Under the pieces are notes generated by a model. The model was given only the letters and a program-made list of their open reading frames with translations. It was not told where the DNA came from and ran no database searches. DNA of 36,925 nucleotides, taken from Pseudoduganella buxea (GTDB lineage Bacteria; Pseudomonadota; Gammaproteobacteria; Burkholderiales; Burkholderiaceae_D). Position 1 is the stretch's first letter. Every line of letters begins with the position of its first letter. This document shows positions 1-7,732 of the stretch, one piece after another. Both the position numbers and the translations under genes were made by a program. The DNA is taken from assembly GCF_009720835.1 (NCBI RefSeq), contig NZ_WNKZ01000065.1, positions 1-36,925 on the forward strand, in the 5' to 3' direction.

Positions 1-67
1 GACCGCCCTGCGCCACCTGCTTGATCGCTGCAATCTTGAATTCCTCTGTGTACCGCTTACCGCTCAT
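1..67 (-). CDS. IS3-family transposase OrfA, N-terminal fragment
   Basis: The first 22 residues begin MSGKRYTEEFKIAAIKQVA, the classic start of an IS3-family OrfA, which carries the helix-turn-helix that recognises the IS ends. The ATG is the complement of 65-67 and is preceded by an AAGGAG-like ribosome site (AAGGAGAAGAT before the ATG). The gene runs off the left edge, so its integrity and the OrfB partner cannot be judged. The family assignment rests on this short but distinctive N-terminus. Confidence 0.8.
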   Translation of the reverse strand, partial: MSGKRYTEEFKIAAIKQVAQGG

Positions 68-127
68 ATCTTCTCCTTGTGCCCGACATTATGGCTCAGG
101 AGTGTCTACGATAGTCGTGGCGATTCA
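1..127 (-). mobile_element. IS3-family insertion sequence, 5' end only (cut by window edge)
   Basis: Read on the minus strand, the segment starts at 127 with TGAATCGCC and runs through a GTAGACAC stretch. This resembles the TGAACCGCC-type terminal inverted repeats of IS3-family elements, and the OrfA start follows 60 bases later. The outer end at 127 is inferred from that resemblance, because the other end lies outside the window. The insertion supplies the last codons and the stop of the neighbouring minus-strand gene at 96-308. Confidence 0.6.
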
Positions 128-308
128 ACACCTTTTCAGCACGATCACACTTCTCTTTCAAGCTTTCACGGGCCGCTCGCTCGCCTTCGCTCTCAGCAGC
201 GAACGTTAAGCTCCGTCGATCACGCTCTCGCGCTAGTTCGAGAGTCATGTCGAGGTCTCGAAGCATCACATTGCGAAACTGCACTACAACTTCTGCAATC
301 GCTCCCAT
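96..308 (-). pseudogene. Small hypothetical protein, 3' end replaced by IS3 insertion
   Basis: A 70-residue frame with a strong ribosome site (GGAGGTAAAC directly before the ATG at 308). The product is charged and helical (repeated E, R and K, with a LELARERDRR segment), suggesting a small coiled-coil protein, but I do not recognise a family. Its last codons (HDYRRHS and the stop) are encoded by the terminal repeat of the IS3 element that I place at 1-127, so the native C-terminus appears lost. It lies downstream of the membrane-protein operon, 254 bases away on the same strand. The start is well supported; the truncation depends on the IS boundary being correct. Confidence 0.6.
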
Positions 309-399
309 GTTTACCTCCGCAGTGTATGCCGTCGATCAGCGGCTCGGCGGCTGGCCCAAATTCGCTTAGTCAGACATTTTCTAAGGTAACGAAATAGTT

Positions 400-434
400 G
401 CAGCGGCTTCCTTTTCGTTCAGGCAGCGGCTTCC
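400..434. repeat. 12-bp direct repeat pair in the gap 309-562
   Basis: GCAGCGGCTTCC occurs at 400-411 and again at 423-434. The gap between the flanking genes holds nothing else I recognise. It may be only a local slippage duplication. Confidence 0.4.
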
Positions 435-562
435 GGCCGGCCGCAATCGGGCGCACGCGGCGCTTTTCCTTGTTCTTCCGCTGCTTGTGCCTGGGGCGCC
501 AGGAAGGCGTCCATGCGGGCAGGTAGTGTTCATATATTTACGTCAACTACGTCTGCACAAAA

Positions 563-1228
563 CTAACCCTCCAACGCATTGATCTTGTCCACTACCTGCT
601 TTGCAGTCTGCCCGTAGAACGATATTGTCTGCATGATGTTCTGTTCGACCAATGCGCGATTCTCGTCGGTCAGACTGGTGAACGTCATGTCTTGCAACTT
701 CCGCGAGCGATCAACAAGGTCATCAAGCCGATGCATGAGCTGCCGAATCTCCAACAAGCGACGCTGAAAGCTGGTGTCGAACGACCAGAGAGCGGCGACT
801 CGTGAGTCCAACAAAGGCACCGGGTACTTTTGCATAACAACCGTTTTGCCATCCTGCTGCGTGCCAAAGGCAGCGAAGTTCGTGAGTTCTTCGTCCGACC
901 ATGAAAGTTGAGTAGCTAGGTTTAGGCTCCACTTTTTGAATTGCTCAGACCGGCCGTCCGCATCAACACAGTTCTTCAGCCACTGCATTATCTCGCGGTC
1001 GACGGTCCCTTCACGCAGCCTGACCATATAAACCACGAGTGCAAGCACACCACTCAAGTCGTGCATTTCAGCATGGATCGCTTTTCGGCCAAGCTTGTTC
1101 TCCCGTTTGCGTCGGATACCGTCCACGATGGCTGGGCCGAGCAAACCGAGCAGCCAACCGATGATTAAGACGATGAGCTTTTCCAAAATGTCCGACATTG
1201 AAGCGAGCTTCGCCAAGATTTCCGCCAT
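563..1228 (-). CDS. Membrane-anchored helical protein, last gene of AbrB-linked operon
   Basis: A 221-residue protein of unknown family. The chosen start (ATG at 1228) has AAGGA eight bases upstream; the longer frame from 1258 and the internal ATG at 1198 lack such a site. Residues about 15-36 form one strongly hydrophobic segment (LIVLIIGWLLGLLGPAIV) followed at once by a basic stretch (RRKRENKLGRK), so the bulk of the protein is predicted on the cytoplasmic side. The rest is mostly helical with no catalytic motif that I can see. It lies 17 bases after the preceding small gene and is co-transcribed with the AbrB and zinc-ribbon genes. A single-span anchor plus helical body is common in toxins and in phage-defence effectors, but no function can be assigned. 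Confidence 0.75.
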   Translation of the reverse strand: MAEILAKLASMSDILEKLIVLIIGWLLGLLGPAIVDGIRRKRENKLGRKAIHAEMHDLSGVLALVVYMVRLREGTVDREIMQWLKNCVDADGRSEQFKKWSLNLATQLSWSDEELTNFAAFGTQQDGKTVVMQKYPVPLLDSRVAALWSFDTSFQRRLLEIRQLMHRLDDLVDRSRKLQDMTFTSLTDENRALVEQNIMQTISFYGQTAKQVVDKINALEG

Positions 1229-1245
1229 CGCAGTTTTCCTTGGGC

Positions 1246-1494
1246 CTAGACGCCCCATTTGTCCTTCAGTTCGATAAACCGTTGCCCGCGTCGCCGCCGC
1301 TCCGCGACTGCTTCGTCGCCAGATGTGATAGGCGCGCCGACGTCCTGTCGCGCGGCGAGCGTCGCGTCATAGCTGGCGTTCTTCTGTGCCAGGTCGATGA
1401 TTTCGGCGATGTCCGCCTTCAGGTAGTCCAGCAGCACGACTTGAGCTCCTAAATCGTTTATACCGTTTCGCAGTCGCTGACGTTTTCCGCTCAC
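1246..1494 (-). CDS. Small charged helical protein of unknown function
   Basis: An 82-residue protein if started at the GTG (1494) that overlaps the TAG stop of the upstream zinc-ribbon gene by one base (TAGTG). This geometry suggests translational coupling. A longer GTG start at 1512 is also open. The sequence is helix-rich with no cysteine pairs or hydrophobic span, and ends in a basic RRRRGQR stretch before FIELKDKWGV. The family is not recognised. It sits third in the four-gene minus-strand operon between the zinc-ribbon gene and the membrane protein, so it is probably a partner of those proteins. Confidence 0.6.
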   Translation of the reverse strand: MSGKRQRLRNGINDLGAQVVLLDYLKADIAEIIDLAQKNASYDATLAARQDVGAPITSGDEAVAERRRRGQRFIELKDKWGV

Positions 1495-1781
1495 TACGAC
1501 TTGACTGCGCACTGCGCGAGCAGATGCCCAACATCGACGCCAGGATAAGCATCTTGTAATTTTTCTGGCAGGTTCGACGGTTGCGGATAGACCTGCGGTT
1601 CATGGACATCGCTGTTGCACTTTCGGCACGTGACTTTCGAAGTACCACGGGCTCCCGAAGCATCCCACCACGATCCAAAACGATCATAGGACGGGTGCTC
1701 GTCTGTGATAACTTCGACGTTGCCGCATTCGCAAAAAAGCCCTGCGATGCCTCTGTAGATTACGGTTGTATTTTTACTCAT
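1494..1781 (-). CDS. Zinc-ribbon-like small protein
   Basis: A 95-residue protein beginning MSKNTTVIYRG. A CECG knuckle near residue 18 and a CRKC knuckle near residue 53 make a probable four-cysteine zinc ribbon. Between them lie acidic and aromatic residues (SYDRFGSWWDAS). The ATG follows the AbrB stop by seven bases, and TAGGA in that gap serves as ribosome site. It occupies the position where an AbrB-type antitoxin would normally be followed by a toxin (VapC, MazF or Doc), yet it resembles none of these. It could be a nucleic-acid-binding or scaffold component. The zinc site is visible; the function is unknown. Confidence 0.7.
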   Translation of the reverse strand: MSKNTTVIYRGIAGLFCECGNVEVITDEHPSYDRFGSWWDASGARGTSKVTCRKCNSDVHEPQVYPQPSNLPEKLQDAYPGVDVGHLLAQCAVKS

Positions 1782-1787
1782 GATTTC

Positions 1788-2045
1788 CTAAGTAGTCCCC
1801 ACTACACGACGCAGCTTGTTCAACGCTGCCTCCGCCAATCTTGAATCCGTCTTACCGCTTGCCAGGGCCTTGGCCTCCGCAGGCGTGAACTCAACAAGAA
1901 TTCTCGTCGGTGCTGCTGGTCGGATCGTTATCTCCCCAGCACTTACAACGACATCGAGCTCTTCGCCCTCTGCAAACCCAGCTCTCGTCAGCATATCGCG
2001 GCTGAAAGTGGTGCCTAACGAATTGCCGATTTTCCGTAACTTCAT
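1788..2045 (-). CDS. AbrB/MazE-type DNA-binding protein (orphan antitoxin-like)
   Basis: An 85-residue protein whose first half (MKLRKIGNSLGTTFSRDML...) is a SpoVT/AbrB swapped-hairpin DNA-binding domain, as in MazE and VapB antitoxins. The C-terminal half (FTPAEAKALASGKTDSRL...) would be the partner-binding tail. The start is the ATG at 2045, preceded by GGAGG; the TTG just upstream is unlikely. It is the first gene of a four-gene operon, and such proteins usually autorepress through palindromes in their own promoter. A TACACG/CGTGTA pair lies upstream at 2078-2113. No recognised toxin follows, so it is either an orphan regulator or the antitoxin of an unusual partner set. Confidence 0.85.
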   Translation of the reverse strand: MKLRKIGNSLGTTFSRDMLTRAGFAEGEELDVVVSAGEITIRPAAPTRILVEFTPAEAKALASGKTDSRLAEAALNKLRRVVGTT

Positions 2046-2283
2046 CAACCCTCCAGCGTGATTACATCGTAACTACTTACACGACTCATGTCAAGTGAAT
2101 GTTATCACGTGTAGCCACTCAAAGCACCTCATAAAACATCTGGCAAAGGACGCGTTGATCCACCTCCAGATACGGGCGGACGTAGTCAAGCTCGGTTCTT
2201 GCTAGTGCCGTATATCATAAGCACCACGCGACAAGCCGTGCCGGCTTATGAGTATCACATGTGAACAGAGCCGAGACTGGCGT
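2046..2283 (-). promoter_or_regulatory. Control region of the AbrB-led operon
   Basis: A non-coding stretch between gmtX and the AbrB-type gene. It contains an inverted pair TACACG (2078-2083) and CGTGTA (2108-2113), 24 bases apart, in an AT-rich patch suited to a promoter read towards the AbrB gene. The link to autoregulation is inference from the AbrB family. Confidence 0.3.
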
Positions 2284-2925
2284 TCAGTGCCCGAGCACTT
2301 TCTGAATTGCTGTAAGGTAGCCGGCTGGGTAGACAACCTGGCCAGCGTCTGTCTTCACCCGGCCATTGGCTTCCGCCACCCATCCCCAGTGCTCCAACGT
2401 CGCCGGCGCGATGGCGCGTTCAAGAGCGTTGTGCTCCTGCTTGGAAAGTTCGATAGCGGATGGCACAACAACGTCGGGGGGCACAGCCTCCGGCACACCC
2501 AGATGCAGCACAGCGGTCTGACCGGCCAGATGCCGTAGCGCCGTTACCTGGCCACGCGCTGATTCAAGTTCGGCAAGGAGGATTCCAACCCGGGCCCGCA
2601 ATACTGGGTCGGAAACGCCTTCTAGGATCTCATCCAGGATTGAACCCTTTTGCGCCGCCGCCTTCTTCGCCTTGGCGCCCACGGCCTCGGCGCATAGTTT
2701 AATGAGGGCCTTGTAGTCGTCGCCCGTCTTGTTTCTGATCGCAGCTGCGGATGGCCCACCAACCGCTGCAGAGAGGCGGCCAATCGTTGCAATTGAGAAG
2801 TCGCTACTGCCGCGATCATGCTGCTCCTCGCAGAGCCGGTAGATCAACCGAAGCGACTGCTGCTTTCGTGGATGAGCACCATTGCAAAGGGCTTCGAGCA
2901 AATCATTGGGGACTATCTTTGCCAT
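2284..2925 (-). CDS. gmtX: Gamma-mobile-trio protein GmtX
   Basis: A 213-residue protein that I recognise as GmtX, the third member of the Gamma-Mobile-Trio, from its N-terminal half: RKQQSLRLIYRLCEEQ, then RGSSDFSIATIGRLS, then a GGPSAAAIRNK motif. The rest is helical with an alanine/lysine-rich linker (AKAKKAAAQKG). Its molecular role is not established; in GMT islands it accompanies two tyrosine-recombinase-like proteins and is presumed to assist element movement. It starts three bases after the gmtZ stop, with AGGA within the intergenic TAGGAA, so the three genes form one operon. The protein looks intact. It is the downstream boundary of the trio, beyond which cargo genes begin. Confidence 0.75.
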   Translation of the reverse strand: MAKIVPNDLLEALCNGAHPRKQQSLRLIYRLCEEQHDRGSSDFSIATIGRLSAAVGGPSAAAIRNKTGDDYKALIKLCAEAVGAKAKKAAAQKGSILDEILEGVSDPVLRARVGILLAELESARGQVTALRHLAGQTAVLHLGVPEAVPPDVVVPSAIELSKQEHNALERAIAPATLEHWGWVAEANGRVKTDAGQVVYPAGYLTAIQKVLGH

Positions 2926-2928
2926 TTC

Positions 2929-5900
2929 CTAATTCTCCGTCTCAACGTTTGGTGTCACAGCATCCAGTGGTGGTAGCGGTCTGATCGTGGCGAGCTTTAT
3001 CGGGGACCCGACCTGCCCAGACAGAAGGCGGTCTACGTCTTCCTCAATGCCGGTCGATTCCAGCATCCGGCGCCCCTCAATCAGGTCGACCGTCTCGGCG
3101 CGACCGATGCGCGCCATTAACAGATTTACGAACTCATTGCCGACCGCAAGCGTTTCGTCCTCGGAGAGAGTGGCAAACACTGGTCGGCGACCATTGCGCG
3201 ACAGCATTACGTCGAGCAGTCGTCCACGTCGCAGTGTCGACACCACAGGGCTGTCGTTGGGGTAAACGGCCGCCACTTGGCACACAGCGTTGTAAAGCTC
3301 GAAGTTCGAGCATTCCTCCAACGCCGCATTGAGATCGGCGGCATTGCCGACCAGAACAAGGCTCAACCCGCCGCCATTGACAACCTTGAGAGCAGCTTTG
3401 CACCGTTGCACAAGCGCGAAACAGGCGTGCCAGTTGTAGGCGACAGTGTCGACCTCCTCCAGAATCGTGTCACGGCGGCTGTAGGCGTGGCCAAGAAGCC
3501 GAAGCTCATCAGGTTCTGCTCGGTCCTCGATACCATTGATTTCAGCCTCGATCTTGCGTAAGCGATCAGATGCTTCCAGCAGCAGGACGCCGGTGCTATT
3601 GAACTTCGCCACCAGACCGCCCAGGAATGCCGGCCCGGTGATAAAAAACCGACAGCGCACACAGTTCTTTGGGCCTCCTGGAACAGGGGCGAACGCGCTT
3701 TTTACCGTTTCCCCCGTGAGGCTGGGGCCACCAACATTGCACTTGCCCATACCCACTGGGCAGATGCCGATGTCTCCTATGGTCCAGCCGCTCGGCTCGT
3801 TTGCATCAAGTGCTGCCAAAGCAGCTGCATCATTTGCGACTACCAGCGGCGATGCATCTCGAATCTCTGCATTTTTCAGGAAGCGCAGGAAATTACCCTG
3901 CTCGGCCTGTTCGATGCGCTGTTGTGCCTTCGCCATCTCTTCCGACACGTAAGCCGGCCCCGGCTTCGTGTATAGAGCGTCATCAGGATCGTTGCGTGGC
4001 CAGCGATGCACTTCGATAAGATCTGTATCGGTACGCCTCCCTCTATCGCATAGGCGGTAATCAGTGCAACCCGAAGCGAATGAAGGTCGAAGTGTGGAAC
4101 CGGAAGCCCTGCGCCAACCGAGGAGCGCACAAAGCGCACCGGAGAGCCGTCAGCAAGTGTTTCTTCGCGCACTGCCACTCGACGCTCCAGCTCGGCGAGC
4201 AGCATGGCCCAATAATTTTGCATCCGGGAATCCGCAACGGGTTCACATGGATGTGTGCCTTTCGGGTCGCGGAGCAAAAAACAAACCCCGCCGCGTTTGC
4301 GCAACATCTCCTTCGAGTTGCTGCGCAAGACCGTTTTATCGTGAATCTCCTCCCACTGCGTTGGTCGCTGGATGGGATTAAATCTCTGCTGCCAGTCCCG
4401 GAGATAGAGCGTCCAACGAATGGCCTCCTTGTGTTCCCATGGCACCTCATATCCCAAGTCCTTCGGGCTTCGGAAGATGTCAGCGGTCTTGTTGGTGTTC
4501 ACGTAAAGACCGGTAAACGTTGTCCCCGACGTGGTGTCCGTCATGTTGCGGAGAACGCCGCGGCGTATGCGAGCCTTGCCCTTTGGCGCGAGCGGCCCGG
4601 TATTTGGGCGCCACTCCGTCCCGTCAAACTGTTCGGTGTCGCCTTCGCCAGAGTCAAGCATGCGAACCTGGAATGTCCGTAGCGGTAGATGCAGCTTGAG
4701 AAGCATGGCGACGGACCGTACCGGCGACCACGTTCGAACAAATTCGCCGGATGCCACGTCGTGCCTCATGAAATACTCAGATGACACAAGAGATCGCGGC
4801 CACGCAAAATCGTCATTTTCGATGATGCGGATCAGCTCATGGATGTAGCGAAGGGGCATCGCCTCCCGGTGAGTTTGAGGCGGCTTTGCGGCCTGTGCTA
4901 AACGGCGAACTGGATTGAAGTGGACTGCGCTGACAACTGGTCTGCCGAGATCGTCGTCCCCCGTTAGATAGCGCGCGAGAAACCAATTGATGAACTCGCA
5001 AAAATAGTTGGTGTACAGCTGATGGCTGGATTCAGCCCAGTCCTGCGAAGCGGACCATTCTGCCCATGTCGGGGAAAGCATTCCGGATCGACGGCAGTAT
5101 TCTTCGACCGTACGTGGCAGTTCCTTATGTTCGATCAGGCAAGCAAATAGCCGGTCAGCCATGTATGTCCGCAAGGCCAAGCTACGACCTTCCCTCAGCC
5201 ATAGGGCAACCTTTTCCTGCCAATCAGCCAGTGATGGATCGCGCACGAGCACCCATCGGTATGTCCGATCGTTGCCGCGAGACTGGCGCCCCACGCCCCA
5301 ATCCTTTGGGGTATACCGTGCCTTGTCGCCGTATCGGGCGCGTTGCAAGGCAATCAATGGCGTAACCAGAGCAGCCGCTTTTTTCCCATTGAGGACAAAG
5401 AATTCCTCAGCGACCCCATCTGGAATGAGGTCTCCGACTTCTTTGATGCCAATGGCGGTGGCTGCTGCACGAAGCGCGAGGCCGGGAATGCGGTTAACGT
5501 CGCCAGCTCTAGGCGACGCCTTTCGCAGAGCCATTATCCACTCGTGATTCGTTGGGAACCCGAACTGATCCCACGGAAGCTTGATCTTCGACTTGAACGG
5601 CAAGCTCGCGGGGAACGCGATATATTCCTCTTCCCACAGCCGTTGCAGCCACGAGATGACCGCCGTTTTCTGGCCCATCCGCTTGGTTTCAACGGCAAGA
5701 AGCTCAGCCACAACACGATCAACCGCGACACACATCCCGGTCGCATCCCCAATATCCGCAAATTCGCGTAGCGCCTCGATGATGTTGCGAGCGATCCCAT
5801 GCTCTACGCTACCGCCGGCGGTGAGCCAGTCGATCAGTGCGGCTGTTAGCCTCGGTAGCTTGCCAAAATCTGCATCGGAGACAACTAGGAATTTATCGGC

Positions 5901-5987
5901 GAGCGTATTCACCCGCAGCTTGTGGCCGGTAATGATCGACGTCACCTCACGGAACTGGCCAATCTGACAATGCGCGAAACTGGTCAA
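2929..5987 (-). pseudogene. gmtZ: GmtZ (VPA1269-type) integrase, frameshifted at the active-site tyrosine
   Basis: Two overlapping frames (5987-3876 and a second ending at 2929) together make one 1019-residue protein after adding one base near 3970-3975. The first frame reads FDLHSLR (His636, Arg639), then AGHATILMTLY (His664, Tyr672), the C-terminal motifs of a tyrosine recombinase, before degenerating into about 30 basic residues. The second frame picks up as YTKPGPAYVSEEMAKAQQ, the natural continuation. A lost T in a TAT-TAC pair explains the break. The total (3059 bases, one short of a multiple of three) fits a single deletion. The start overlaps the gmtY stop (ATGA). The C-terminal part carries C, H and G residues (ICPVGMGKCNVGG, then CVRCRFF) that could bind metal. 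It could be a genuine inactivation, a sequencing error or, less likely, programmed frameshifting. Confidence 0.8.
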
Positions 5988-7552
5988 ATTCCGTCTCCCT
6001 GGCCAAACATCGTTTTCACCCGATGATCCTCCAAGCGTTGCGCAGCCTCGTTAAGCGCTTTCGTGATCGCGGCCGGCGTCGGCTCGGTATAGACCTGCTG
6101 GGATTCGCGCGCCTTATGGTGCAGACAGCGCTGAATCACGAGCGGGTCTAACTTGGCTTCGGTCAGCAGTTGCCCATATGTGTGCCGGTGACCGTGCGGC
6201 GTCGTGCCGAACTCCTTACCCACGGGAAGCCCGATCCGCAGCACAGCCTTGGCATGTGCCTGTCGGAACGACGCAACCGTATACGGATCGCCAGCTACAC
6301 CGTCTTTTTGCGAGACGAACAGAAATGGGTGATGCGAATGCCGGGATCGTACCTTGGTGATGTAGAGCTTGAAGAGGACCAAAAACACTTCACCCCAATA
6401 GGACGGAAACCAATGCACCAGCGCATACTTCAGGCGCTCGTCGGTCAAATGCAGGTCTTTCCAGCCAGCATGGAACCGACCAGGTGCAAGGTTCCGTGGC
6501 TCCATCTGCCACTTCACACGCAGGTATTGTTCCCTATCGGCAAGAACCAAATTCTTCGCCAAAGGATCAATGAAATCAGCGGGAGCTATGCCCTGCTCAG
6601 GATGGAAGAGCCTGACAAGTGCGCACTTGGGATTGTGCGGGTCGACAGCCACATCGGTCACGTAGAGATGGAAAGGCTCGGATTCACGCAGTCCGCCGCC
6701 ATGCATCAGCACCGTAATCATTGCATCTCGGATATTCATTCGTTCATACATGCTTGGCAAGGCCCGATTGGCGGCAACAGCGAATCCACTTTCGAGCAAA
6801 TCCCATATCCGATCACGCGGAAAATACTTGACCGGCGCCAAGTCCGCGCTTATCGCCTTGCGTGCAACCCCTACCGCTCGCATCCGTTCAGCGTTGGCCG
6901 TGGCACGCTCGACACCTTGCGTATGCATGAGCAGCGAATGCGGCCGGTACTTCTCGAATCGGCGCCAGTATGCGATCTGCTCGCCCGGCGAAGCGGTACG
7001 CCACGGGTTGAGGGCGGTTGCTTGATAGCGATCAACCAACCAATCGGCAAAGACGGTGAGGGAGTTCAAAATCGCGGTTGCCCGGCCCAGATTCTTTGGT
7101 GTCCAGAATAGCTCGGACTGATCGCCTCCCTCGGGATCGATCGTTCCGGTCACGAGCGCTTCGGCAAATGCAGCCAAAATCTGCGGCCGGTGCTTCTCGG
7201 CACGAAGTGCGTCAGCGTGTGCCCGTAGAAAATCGATAAAGAGCCCGGTTGATCGCGTAACTTCACGCTGCCAGGCGAGCGAACGCCGACGGCCGTGCTC
7301 AAGGACGTACTCCACCAATGGCATGAGCGCAGCCGGTTTCCCGGCGTCGTCTAGGACGTACAGAACGAATATTCGTCGGTCTCGATAGCCCGGAGTCGCT
7401 ACTCGGGTGTGAACCACGGTATGAAAGCGGGCGATCTCGCGTCGTTGCATATAGGCTATTAATCTTTGGCCGACATATGTGCTAGCAGCAGCTACTTCGG
7501 CATTCGCTCCAATGGTCAGCATCGTATTAGTTGGCCAACTATGGATGAACAA
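5984..7552 (-). CDS. gmtY: Gamma-mobile-trio tyrosine recombinase GmtY
   Basis: A 522-residue site-specific tyrosine recombinase, the first gene of the GMT operon. The catalytic set is visible: Arg289 in HGGGLRESEPF, HGHR (His453, Arg456), the LHHK region (His478/479) and the nucleophile Tyr488 in QQVYTEP. The N-terminal 200 residues form the likely core-binding domain. The frame opens with TTG at 7552 and has an ATG at 7522; neither has a convincing ribosome site, so the start is uncertain. Its stop overlaps the gmtZ start by four bases, implying coupled translation. In described GMT islands the trio mobilises islands rich in phage defence and competition genes. This copy looks catalytically complete, in contrast to its gmtZ partner. 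Confidence 0.85.
   Translation of the reverse strand: MFIHSWPTNTMLTIGANAEVAAASTYVGQRLIAYMQRREIARFHTVVHTRVATPGYRDRRIFVLYVLDDAGKPAALMPLVEYVLEHGRRRSLAWQREVTRSTGLFIDFLRAHADALRAEKHRPQILAAFAEALVTGTIDPEGGDQSELFWTPKNLGRATAILNSLTVFADWLVDRYQATALNPWRTASPGEQIAYWRRFEKYRPHSLLMHTQGVERATANAERMRAVGVARKAISADLAPVKYFPRDRIWDLLESGFAVAANRALPSMYERMNIRDAMITVLMHGGGLRESEPFHLYVTDVAVDPHNPKCALVRLFHPEQGIAPADFIDPLAKNLVLADREQYLRVKWQMEPRNLAPGRFHAGWKDLHLTDERLKYALVHWFPSYWGEVFLVLFKLYITKVRSRHSHHPFLFVSQKDGVAGDPYTVASFRQAHAKAVLRIGLPVGKEFGTTPHGHRHTYGQLLTEAKLDPLVIQRCLHHKARESQQVYTEPTPAAITKALNEAAQRLEDHRVKTMFGQGDGI
7529..7540. repeat. 12-bp perfect palindrome at the gmtY start
   Basis: AGTTGGCCAACT is a perfect palindrome lying between the two possible gmtY start codons. 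It could be an operator or part of a recombinase-binding site, or chance. Confidence 0.35.
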
Positions 7553-7732
7553 TAATTTGCCACGGTAATCTGGTCCGTATCATCGTCCAAGGCGACTGCA
7601 CCGCCAGAAACCAGACAATGCAGACGCGAAACTCGCGTGAGGATTACAACGTGGCACCAAAGAATTTAAATGAGCATTATTACGTCCTCAATCAACAATT
7701 TCAGACATTGAAGTAACCTGGCGCCTTAATTC

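Noticed and set aside
6170..7111. A 313-codon plus-strand frame opposite gmtY.
   Set aside because: The minus strand carries the full recombinase catalytic set; the plus frame has no ribosome site or recognisable fold.
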